Source: JAJZRJ01 sp040757055 (lineage in GTDB: Bacteria > Desulfobacterota > Desulfobulbia > Desulfobulbales > Desulfurivibrionaceae). From it: 64,000 nucleotides of DNA. Shown in pieces: positions 48,089 to 56,402 of this stretch (the first letter of the stretch is position 1; every line of letters begins with the position of its first letter). Below the pieces are notes generated by a model that searched no databases, was not told the DNA's origin, and saw nothing but the letters and a program-made list of their open reading frames with translations. The translations under genes and the position numbers were made by a program. Location of the stretch: NCBI GenBank assembly GCA_040757055.1, contig JBFLXY010000012.1:1-64000 (forward strand). Reading direction: 5' to 3'.

Positions 48089-50299
48089 ATGGACAGACGC
48101 TTCATCCAGAAGGTTCGCCGCCGCGACCGCATCGCCACCCGCGTCATCACCGTGGGCGGCATGCTGGTCATCGCCAGCGTCATCGCGATCCTGCTGATCA
48201 TCGTCAAGGTGGCCCTGCCACTCTTCATGCCCGCCCAGGCGGAAACCGCCAGGACCCTTGCCGCATCGACGGTCCAGCCGCCGCTGGCCGTGGGGGTGGA
48301 CGACGAGCGGGAACTCGCCTTTGCCCTCGACCAGCAGGGGCGATTCTCCTTTTACGAGTTGGCCAGTGGCGCCGTGGTCTCCTCCCTTGCCGCCAGCGAT
48401 ACCCCCCGCGCCATCCGGAGCATCGAACGCCACGACGACAGCTTCACCATCTTGTGGCAGGATGGCGGGGCAACCCTGTGCCGGGTCGCCTTCAACCTGG
48501 TCTATGGCGGGAATGGCGAACGGAGCGTGGTGCCGGAACTGGACGGCCGCCGGGAACTCCCGCCGGAAACCCTCCCGGCCGCGCCGCTGCGGGTTGCCGC
48601 CCGCACCACCGACGACAGCCTCACCAGGGTGAGCCTGCTGGCCGACAACCGCTTCAGCGTCACCCGCCAGACCACCTCCCGCGACCTTTTTGGCAACGAA
48701 ACCACCGAAACGGCCACCTTCCTCATCGCTGAGGAGATGCCGGGAAACATCACCGCCTTCACCCTGAACCGGCAGGGGGACATCCTCTATGCCGGCACCG
48801 ATAGCGGCAGCCTGCTGCGCTGGGAATTCAACGAGGAAGCCGCCACCCGCACCGACAACGTGGTGGCGGTGTCGGGCAATCAGGCTGTCACGGCGCTGGC
48901 CCTGGTCTTCGGCGACATCTCGGTGGCGGTGGGCGGAGCCGACGGCAGCCTGGCCACCTGGATGCCGGTGATCCAGGAGCAGGGGGGAGATTCTGCCTCC
49001 AGAAAACTGCGCAGGATCCATACCCTCGCCGCGCATGCCGCCCCGGTTACCGCCATTCTGCCCTCCCGCCGGACCAAGTCGCTGGTAAGCCTAAGCCAGA
49101 ACGGCCGCGTCCACTTCGACCACATGACCAGCAGCAACCATCTGCTGGCCATCGACGCCAAAGATCTTGCCGTCATCGGCCTTGCCGGCCAGGACAACAG
49201 CCTCATCGCCGGCAGCCGCCAGGGCGAGATGCGGCTCTGGAAGATCGACATACCGCACCCGGAAGTAAACCTCAAGACCCTCTTCGGCAAGGTCTGGTAC
49301 GAGAGCTACCCGGCACCCGACTTCGTCTGGCAATCCTCGGCAGCCAACGACGACTTCGAACCGAAACTGAGCATCGTGCCCCTGCTCTTCGGCACCATCA
49401 AGGGCACCCTCTACGCCATGATTTTCGCCCTGCCGCTCGCCATTTTCGGCGCAGTCTACACCAGCCAGTTCGCCCCGCCGGCCTTCAGGAACACCATCAA
49501 GCCGGCCATCGAGATCATGGCCTCGGTGCCCTCGGTGGTCATCGGCTTCCTCATCGCCCTCTGGCTCGCCCCCCTGGTCGAGCAGGGCATCATGGCCCTG
49601 CTGCTGGCGCTGATCGCCCTGCCGCTCTTTTTCATCTTCTTCATGCTGCTGATCCGTCCGCTGTGCGAGAGGCCCACCATCCAGCACCGGATGAAGGGCT
49701 ATGAATTCCTGCTGCTGCTGCCGGTCATTCTCCTGGCGGCAGCCTTCTGCCTGGTGGCCGCGCCCTGGTTCGAAAACCTGCTCTTCCAGGGCGATTTCCG
49801 GCAGTGGCTCTTCGATGCGGCCGGCATGCGCTATGACCAGCGGAACTCCATCATCATCGCCTTTGGTCTCGGCATCGCCGTGATCCCCATCATCTTTTCC
49901 ATCACCGAGGACGCCATCACCAACATCCCGCCCAGCCTCACCGCCGCCTCGCTGGCCTTGGGGGCCAGCCGCTGGCAGACGATCTGGCGGGTGGTGCTGC
50001 CGTCGGCGAGCCCCGGCATCTTCGCCGCCATCATGATCGGCTTCGGCCGCGCGGTGGGCGAGACGATGATCGTGCTCATGGCCACAGGCAACACGCCGAT
50101 CATGGACTGGTCGGTCTTCAACGGCATGCGGACGCTCTCCGCCAACATCGCGGTGGAAATCCCGGAGGCGCCGCAAGGCGGCACCCTCTACCGGGTGCTC
50201 TTCCTCTGCGCCACCCTGCTCTTCCTGATGACCTTCGTGCTCAACACCGGCGCGGAAATCATCCGGGAACGGCTGCGCAAGAAATATGGCCGCTACTAA
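48089..50299 (+). CDS. pstC: Phosphate ABC transporter permease PstC with a large extracytoplasmic insertion
   Basis: The 736-residue protein is about twice the usual PstC. One membrane helix near residues 22-46 is followed by about 380 residues of soluble, beta-rich sequence with WD40-like repeats (ITAFTLNRQGDILYAGTDSGSLLRWEF and FGDISVAVGGADGSLATW). The permease domain then begins near 425 (LLFGTIKGTLYAMIFALPLAI). The EAA-type loop is ALGASRWQTIWRVVLPSASPGI, and NGMRTLSANIAVEIPEAP is the PstC-specific periplasmic segment. Enlarged PstC forms are known in some Proteobacteria; the role of the insertion is unknown. Confidence 0.93.
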   Translation: MDRRFIQKVRRRDRIATRVITVGGMLVIASVIAILLIIVKVALPLFMPAQAETARTLAASTVQPPLAVGVDDERELAFALDQQGRFSFYELASGAVVSSLAASDTPRAIRSIERHDDSFTILWQDGGATLCRVAFNLVYGGNGERSVVPELDGRRELPPETLPAAPLRVAARTTDDSLTRVSLLADNRFSVTRQTTSRDLFGNETTETATFLIAEEMPGNITAFTLNRQGDILYAGTDSGSLLRWEFNEEAATRTDNVVAVSGNQAVTALALVFGDISVAVGGADGSLATWMPVIQEQGGDSASRKLRRIHTLAAHAAPVTAILPSRRTKSLVSLSQNGRVHFDHMTSSNHLLAIDAKDLAVIGLAGQDNSLIAGSRQGEMRLWKIDIPHPEVNLKTLFGKVWYESYPAPDFVWQSSAANDDFEPKLSIVPLLFGTIKGTLYAMIFALPLAIFGAVYTSQFAPPAFRNTIKPAIEIMASVPSVVIGFLIALWLAPLVEQGIMALLLALIALPLFFIFFMLLIRPLCERPTIQHRMKGYEFLLLLPVILLAAAFCLVAAPWFENLLFQGDFRQWLFDAAGMRYDQRNSIIIAFGLGIAVIPIIFSITEDAITNIPPSLTAASLALGASRWQTIWRVVLPSASPGIFAAIMIGFGRAVGETMIVLMATGNTPIMDWSVFNGMRTLSANIAVEIPEAPQGGTLYRVLFLCATLLFLMTFVLNTGAEIIRERLRKKYGRY

Positions 50300-50311
50300 G
50301 GGAGGAGCGTG

Positions 50312-51904
50312 ATGCGACAGAAATTCTGGCGCCAGGGCGAACCTTACGTGTGGGCCGCCGGCCTGACCCTCACCCTCATTCTCCTGCTGGTCATCACCCT
50401 GCTTTCGGTGGTGGTCGTCAACGGCGTGACCATCTTCTGGCCCCAGCAGGCGATCCTGGCCGAACTCACCGACGGCGGCCGGGTGCTGGGCGAGATCAAG
50501 CAGAAAGAACAAGTACCCCACGGCGAGGAGTGGCGCTATCAGTTCAAGACCGGCAACCGCGAGATGTACGGCCTGGATTTCCGCTGGATCGACGCCAGCC
50601 TCATCCGGACCATGCACACCCCGCCCGAGGCACTGGTGCTGGAGCGCCTCGAAAACGGCAACTTCTACGGCTTTCTGCGACAAATCCGCGGCCCCGACAT
50701 GCCGGCCCGGCCGGCGGGCGATGCCGCAGACCTGCACGAGGCTTTTGCCGCCATCACTCCGCTCCAGAACGAGATCAAAGCCAGCAATGCTGCCATAACC
50801 CGCCTGAACGCCGCGCTGGAGCAAGTGCAGGGCCGCCTCGCCAAGCTTCGCCACCGGCAGGGCGACTCGGCCCGCATCGCCGCCCTGGAACAGGAAGAGA
50901 GCGCCCTCCGGCACCGCTTCGAAGAGCTGGCCGACCGCCTCTCTGCCCAGCGCGCCGTGCTTTACCAGCATGAAGCGCTCCTGGTCGATGCCGCGGGCAG
51001 CGAAAAGATCGTGCCCCTGGCCGAGATCGTCCGCTTCTACCAGCCCAATGCCATGGGCTTCAGCCAGAAGAGCGGCTACTACCTCACCCGCCTCCGGGAA
51101 CTCTTCTTCGACGAACCGCGGGAATCGAATACCGAGGGCGGGCTTTTTCCGGCGATCTTCGGCACCATCATGCTGGTCTTTCTCATGAGCATCTTCTCCT
51201 TCCCGGTCGGCGTGCTCGCCGGCATCTACCTGCGGGAATACGCCAAGGACAACCTGCTGACCAAGACGGTCCGCATCGCGGTGAACAACCTGGCCGGCAT
51301 CCCCTCCATCGTCTACGGCATCTTCGGCCTTGGCTTCTTTGTTTACGGCATCGGCAGCAGCATCGACCAGCTCTTTTTCGCCCACCGCCTGCCCACCCCC
51401 ACCTTCGGCACCGGCGGCATCCTGTGGGCCAGCGCCACCCTGGGGCTGCTCACCGTGCCGGTGGTGATCGTGGCCACCGAGGAGGCGCTGGGCGCGATTC
51501 CGCCCGGCATCCGCGAGGGCTCCCAGGCCTTGGCCGCCACCAAGTTCCAGACCCTGACCAAGCTGCTGCTGCCCATGGCCTCGCCCGGCATCCTCACCGG
51601 CTTCATTCTCGCCATGGCCCGGGCCGCCGGCGAGGTGGCGCCGCTGATGATCACCGGCGTGGTGAAGCTCGCGCCGTCCCTGCCCATCGACACCACCTTC
51701 CCCTTCCTGCACCTGGACCGCAAGTTCATGCACCTGGGCTTCCACATCTACGACATCGGCTTCCAGTCGCCCAACGTCGAGGCGGCCAAACCCATGGTGT
51801 ACATCACCACCCTGCTTCTCATCCTGATCGTGCTCATCATGACCAGCACCGCCATCTATCTGCGCAACCGGATGCGGAAGCGTTACGCCGTGGTTGACGT
51901 CTAA
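50312..51904 (+). CDS. pstA: Phosphate ABC transporter permease PstA with a coiled-coil periplasmic insertion
   Basis: The 530-residue protein is about 230 residues longer than E. coli PstA. Between helix 1 (about 17-40) and the permease core (from about 280, PAIFGTIMLVFLMSIFSFPVGVLAGIYL) lies a soluble region. It includes a coiled coil, LQNEIKASNAAITRLNAALE and a following repeat, near residues 150-215. The ABC loop is SQALAATKFQTLTKLLLPMASPGI. GGAGG precedes the ATG at 50312; a GTG immediately upstream is possible. The matching insertion in PstC suggests the two enlarged domains interact. Confidence 0.93.
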   Translation: MRQKFWRQGEPYVWAAGLTLTLILLLVITLLSVVVVNGVTIFWPQQAILAELTDGGRVLGEIKQKEQVPHGEEWRYQFKTGNREMYGLDFRWIDASLIRTMHTPPEALVLERLENGNFYGFLRQIRGPDMPARPAGDAADLHEAFAAITPLQNEIKASNAAITRLNAALEQVQGRLAKLRHRQGDSARIAALEQEESALRHRFEELADRLSAQRAVLYQHEALLVDAAGSEKIVPLAEIVRFYQPNAMGFSQKSGYYLTRLRELFFDEPRESNTEGGLFPAIFGTIMLVFLMSIFSFPVGVLAGIYLREYAKDNLLTKTVRIAVNNLAGIPSIVYGIFGLGFFVYGIGSSIDQLFFAHRLPTPTFGTGGILWASATLGLLTVPVVIVATEEALGAIPPGIREGSQALAATKFQTLTKLLLPMASPGILTGFILAMARAAGEVAPLMITGVVKLAPSLPIDTTFPFLHLDRKFMHLGFHIYDIGFQSPNVEAAKPMVYITTLLLILIVLIMTSTAIYLRNRMRKRYAVVDV

Positions 51905-51931
51905 TCCCGAAGAGCCAGCGAGGTTTCCTCC

Positions 51932-52720
<789 letters not shown>

Positions 52721-52736
52721 TCAGGAGAAAAGAGCC

Positions 52737-53405
52737 ATGGCGGAACATCTGCGCAGGGAAATCGAGGCACTCAAGAAGAAGGTCATCACCATGAGCGCGG
52801 TGGTGGAGGAAAATGTGGCCAAGGCCACCCGCTCCGTCATGGAGCGCAGCATCGACCTCGCCAACGAGGTGATCCGGGGCGATGTCAACATCGACCAGAT
52901 GGAGGTGGACATCGAGGAGGAGTGCCTCAAACTCCTGGCCCTCCATCAGCCGGTGGCCATCGACCTCCGGTTCATCATCGCGGTCCTGAAGATCAACAGC
53001 GACCTCGAGCGGGTAGGGGACCTGGCGGTGAACATCGCCGAACGCTCCTCCTTCCTCGCCACCCAGCCCCGGATCTGCATGCCCTTCGATTACGAGTCCA
53101 TGTCCAATCTGGTCCAGCAGATGCTGGGCGACAGCATCGATGCCCTCATTCACCTGGACACCCGGCTGGCCCACAAGGTGCGGGCCCAGGACGACGTGGT
53201 CGATGCCATGAACCGCGAGATGTACGAAACGGTGAAGAGCGAGGTGGTGGGCGGGCCGGAGCATGTCAACTGCCTGCTCCATGCCCTCTCCGTGGGCCGC
53301 CATCTGGAGCGCATCGCCGACCATGCCACCAACATCGCCGAGGACGTGGTCTATCTGGTGGATGCCGAGATCGTCCGCCACACCCCGGAATACTTCATGG
53401 ACTAG
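52737..53405 (+). CDS. phoU: Phosphate transport regulator PhoU
   Basis: PhoU links the Pst transporter to PhoR and restrains the phosphate response. The 222-residue helical protein contains two repeats of the PhoU signature. DIEEECLKLLALHQPVAIDLRFIIAVLKINSDLERVGDLAVNIAE is in the first half, and LLHALSVGRHLERIADHATNIAEDVVYL in the second, with the acidic E/DxxxD motifs that bind metal clusters. AGGAG precedes the ATG. It lies directly between pstB and phoB. Confidence 0.95.
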   Translation: MAEHLRREIEALKKKVITMSAVVEENVAKATRSVMERSIDLANEVIRGDVNIDQMEVDIEEECLKLLALHQPVAIDLRFIIAVLKINSDLERVGDLAVNIAERSSFLATQPRICMPFDYESMSNLVQQMLGDSIDALIHLDTRLAHKVRAQDDVVDAMNREMYETVKSEVVGGPEHVNCLLHALSVGRHLERIADHATNIAEDVVYLVDAEIVRHTPEYFMD

Positions 53406-53414
53406 CCCGGGGCC

Positions 53415-54116
53415 ATGGCCGCGAAACCGCAGATCCTCATCATCGAGGACGACGAGAACATCCAGCAGCTGGTGGGCTACAACCTCATCAAGGCGGGTTT
53501 CAGCGTGAACCATGCCGAAAACGGCGATGAGGGGCTGACCCGGATCACCGCCGAAAAACCGGATCTGGTGATCCTCGATCTCATGTTGCCGGGCATGAAC
53601 GGCCTGGAAATCTGCCGGGCGGTGCGGGCGACGCCGGCGGTGCGGGAAACGCCCATCATCATGCTCACCGCCAAAAGCGAGGAGAGCGACATCACCGCCG
53701 GCCTGGAAGAGGGGGCGGACGACTACATCACCAAGCCCTTCAGCCCCAGGATCCTGGTAGCCCGGGTCAGGGCGGCCCTGCGGCGCAAGGCCGGCCTGCC
53801 GGAAGAGGCGGAGGAAAAGAGCGAGCCGCTGCTGGCTGTCCACGATATCCGCATCGACCTCAAGCGCCATGAGGTCTCGGTGGCCGGGGCGCCCATCACC
53901 CTCACCCTCACCGAGTTCGGCATCCTCGAACTGCTGGCCAGGCATCCCGGCTGGGTCTTCAGCCGCCAGCAGATCATCGACGCGGTGCGCGGCTACGACT
54001 ACGTCATCACTCCGCGGGCGGTGGATGTCCAGGTCTTTGGCCTGCGCAAGAAACTGGGCGCGGCCGGCCACCACATCGAAACGGTGCGCGGCATCGGCTA
54101 CCGCCTCAAGGACTGA
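53415..54116 (+). CDS. phoB: Phosphate-regulon response regulator PhoB
   Basis: The 233-residue protein has a receiver (ILIIEDDEN, LVILDLMLPGMNGLE, IIMLTAKSEE, ITKPFSPR). It also has an OmpR/PhoB-type winged helix at about 130-233 (LTLTEFGILELLARHPGWVFSRQQIIDAVRG, VDVQVFGLRKKLG, ETVRGIGYRL). As last gene of the pst operon it would activate the promoters at 39036 and near 46850. Its Shine-Dalgarno is weak, so translation probably depends on coupling to phoU, whose stop lies nine bases upstream. Confidence 0.92.
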   Translation: MAAKPQILIIEDDENIQQLVGYNLIKAGFSVNHAENGDEGLTRITAEKPDLVILDLMLPGMNGLEICRAVRATPAVRETPIIMLTAKSEESDITAGLEEGADDYITKPFSPRILVARVRAALRRKAGLPEEAEEKSEPLLAVHDIRIDLKRHEVSVAGAPITLTLTEFGILELLARHPGWVFSRQQIIDAVRGYDYVITPRAVDVQVFGLRKKLGAAGHHIETVRGIGYRLKD

Positions 54117-54167
54117 GTCTCCGGCACACTGCCAGCCGCCCCCCTTCCGCCTGCCCTGTTTCCCCGC

Positions 54168-55226
54168 CTACAGCCGCTCCTGCCGCACATGAAAGGCCAG
54201 GGTGGCGCCAGTCACCTTGCTCAACCCCGTGTAGCAAAAGAGCGCCAGCCAGACCCCCTGAAAAAAGAGGATGGCCGCTGGTTGCCACAAGGCGGTGAGA
54301 CCGGCGCCGAGATTTGCCTTGATTCCCAAGGTCTCTCCGGACGGGAGGGCGAGCAGCAGGCAGAAAGCCATGGCGGCCAGGGCCATGCGCTGATAGGCAG
54401 TGAAGCGGGCAACACCGCGGAAATCGGCCCGGAACCGTTCGGAGACCACCCGCCAGCCGAAGGCGAAAAGGGAGGCCAGCAGGAAAGAGGGGGCAAAATG
54501 CCCCTCCAGATAGAGATACATGGCCACAAGACCGACGCTCACCGAGGCGTATGAGGTAATGGCCTGGATCGGCACCACTTTGACCTTGTCGAGTCCTGAG
54601 GCATAGCTGATCTTCTTGGTCCGCCCCTCGAAGGTGGTGGCGAAGCGGGAAAAGATCCGGCGGCCCCACGGCCCCAGCTCCGCCACCGGCCGGCCGTAGC
54701 AGCAGCCGAAGCTGATGCAGGCAAGCCGGCCGATACCCTCGCCGATCAGATAGCCGACTGCCAGAGCTGCCATCACCGGCAGCAGGGGCAACGGCGCCAG
54801 GCCCCATTGCGGCGCCAGCAGCCAGTTGTGCAGGAGCACGGCCGGAGGCATGGCGATCAGGCCTGTGATGGAGGCGCCGGCCACGGTGAGGGTATTGCGC
54901 CTTTTCTCCACCAGCCGGGCGATGACACTGGCCGCCACGGTCGAACCGAGCAGCACGCTGCCGATCAGTCCCGCGGTTACCGTCAACGGTATGCCGATGG
55001 AGGCCAGCAGCAGAAAAAATGCCATTGTCCCACCGAGGGTTCCGGAGGCAAGCAACACCCCATAAAAGGTCATGTTGGTTCCGTGCCAGCAGCCGTCGGC
55101 GGCCGCCTTGCGGATCGGGATGGCGGCGAGAATCTGCCACCGCTCCCGCGGCAGCACCATGCTGGCCCACCACAGCAGGGGTTTCAGCACCAGACCCAGC
55201 AGAATCGTGAAAAGAGCGTTGCTCAT
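54168..55226 (-). CDS. Lgt-like (prolipoprotein diacylglyceryl transferase-related) membrane protein
   Basis: The 352-residue protein has about 8-10 hydrophobic segments. The segment LIGEGIGRLACISFGCCYGRP resembles the Lgt signature region around the essential arginine (GRxxCFxxGCCYGxPT in the related family). TFYGVLLASGTLGG near residue 52 matches the first Lgt helix, though the catalytic HGGL motif is not evident. Lgt transfers diacylglycerol from phosphatidylglycerol to lipoproteins. The nearby phosphatidylserine decarboxylase supports a phospholipid-related role. It may be a paralogue with another substrate rather than the housekeeping Lgt. Confidence 0.65.
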   Translation of the reverse strand: MSNALFTILLGLVLKPLLWWASMVLPRERWQILAAIPIRKAAADGCWHGTNMTFYGVLLASGTLGGTMAFFLLLASIGIPLTVTAGLIGSVLLGSTVAASVIARLVEKRRNTLTVAGASITGLIAMPPAVLLHNWLLAPQWGLAPLPLLPVMAALAVGYLIGEGIGRLACISFGCCYGRPVAELGPWGRRIFSRFATTFEGRTKKISYASGLDKVKVVPIQAITSYASVSVGLVAMYLYLEGHFAPSFLLASLFAFGWRVVSERFRADFRGVARFTAYQRMALAAMAFCLLLALPSGETLGIKANLGAGLTALWQPAAILFFQGVWLALFCYTGLSKVTGATLAFHVRQERL

Positions 55227-55242
55227 CCTCGTCCTCCCTTAT

Positions 55243-55391
55243 CAGTCCGTTGAAAAACCATCCCTGCCTTTTTCAACTGTCGGTTGGCCAAAGGCGCTTT
55301 GGCCAACCTCGCGAATTTCTTGGCCCTTTCGGGCCGGCAGAATCCGGCTCCACCTCCTTGTGGTGCCAGCAGCCCGTTTTTCAAGGGGCTG
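55243..55391. mobile_element. 149-bp MITE-like element with terminal inverted repeats
   Basis: The ends are 16-base inverted repeats (CAGTCCGTTGAAAAAC at 55243-55258 and, inverted, CAGCCCCTTGAAAAAC at 55391-55376) that match at 14 of 16 positions. TTAT flanks both sides (55239-55242 and 55392-55395), as expected for a four-base target duplication. The interior has a perfect 12-base-pair hairpin (55282-55308) and further small hairpins but no coding frame. The right flank supplies the stop codon of psd. Confidence 0.7.
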
Positions 55392-56393
55392 TTATGATTG
55401 CCGTGCCGTTCCCAGCAGGGAACGGACCTGAACTTCCACCTCCGCCAGCGGCTGGCCGAAACCGATGGAAAAACGGCTGGCCACGTCGGCCCGCCGCGCC
55501 TTCTCCGCCAGATCGTCGGCAAAAGAGAGCCGGTTGCTCTGGAACAGCAGGATGTCGGTGCTGCTGCCCGGGCGGTAGAGACTCTTGGGAGCGCCCTTGG
55601 CCACGAACATCCCGGGCCGCATGGGCTGCGGCCATTCGTAGCCGGTATCGCTGTAGCACTGGACAATGTCGCCGATCATCATCGCCACCACCTCGATCAT
55701 CGCCACCAGCCCCACGCCGGTGCCGCCCTCCACGTCGGTGTCGATGATGGTCACCACCCGCCGGTTCTTGGAATAGGGGGTGACCATGGCCACCACCGCG
55801 CCGGGGTTGCAGGAGTGATAGACACCGTCGAGGAGGTAGTGGTCCACCACCCGGCCGGCCACCGGGGTATGGTTGTAATGATACTTGTCCGGGGTCAGGC
55901 GGAAAACCGCGTAGTCCCCCCCGCTGAAGGCAGCCAGCCAGCGTTCTTCGCCGGACCCCAGCAATTCCTCGTACTCGAAGAACTTGCCCTTGAGAAAGAG
56001 GGCGGAGTCGGCGGCCAGGGAACCGATGATGACCCGGGCGTCGGCCGGCGAGACCACGGCCCGCGGATCGGCAGGCATGGGCCGGCACTGCCAGTAACGG
56101 ATCTGCCGCTCGAAAATGCGGCGGGGGGTGGTGAAGTAGGCGGCCGGCTGCAGGCACTCGGCGAGATCGACCCCGCAGCGCCGCAGGAAGCCGGCATTGC
56201 CCAGCAGACTGGGCGTCAGCCGGAGATCGAAGTTGCACCAGCCCAAAAGACCGGAGATGCGCGCCGAGGTGGCTAGGCGGAAGAGGAAGGGGGCCTTTTC
56301 CCGCGTCCGGGAATAGAGAAAACGCACGATGCGGTCGCCGAAGAGTTCCTCGTCGAGCACCGTGCCATGGAGCCGTTCGACGTACTGATGCAT
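55392..56393 (-). CDS. psd: Phosphatidylserine decarboxylase
   Basis: Psd makes phosphatidylethanolamine from phosphatidylserine. The proenzyme cleaves itself at a Gly-Ser pair to create a pyruvoyl cofactor. The 333-residue protein has VVSPADARV (the D of the triad region), PDKYHYNHTPVAG with the conserved histidines, and YRPGSSTDILLF, the self-cleavage site, where GSST stands for the common LGST. The N-terminus is extended compared with E. coli Psd. The MITE lies immediately beyond its stop. It is followed leftwards by the Lgt-like gene and preceded by the unassigned 799-residue gene. Confidence 0.9.
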   Translation of the reverse strand: MHQYVERLHGTVLDEELFGDRIVRFLYSRTREKAPFLFRLATSARISGLLGWCNFDLRLTPSLLGNAGFLRRCGVDLAECLQPAAYFTTPRRIFERQIRYWQCRPMPADPRAVVSPADARVIIGSLAADSALFLKGKFFEYEELLGSGEERWLAAFSGGDYAVFRLTPDKYHYNHTPVAGRVVDHYLLDGVYHSCNPGAVVAMVTPYSKNRRVVTIIDTDVEGGTGVGLVAMIEVVAMMIGDIVQCYSDTGYEWPQPMRPGMFVAKGAPKSLYRPGSSTDILLFQSNRLSFADDLAEKARRADVASRFSIGFGQPLAEVEVQVRSLLGTARQS

Positions 56394-56402
56394 GGTGGTC
56401 TC

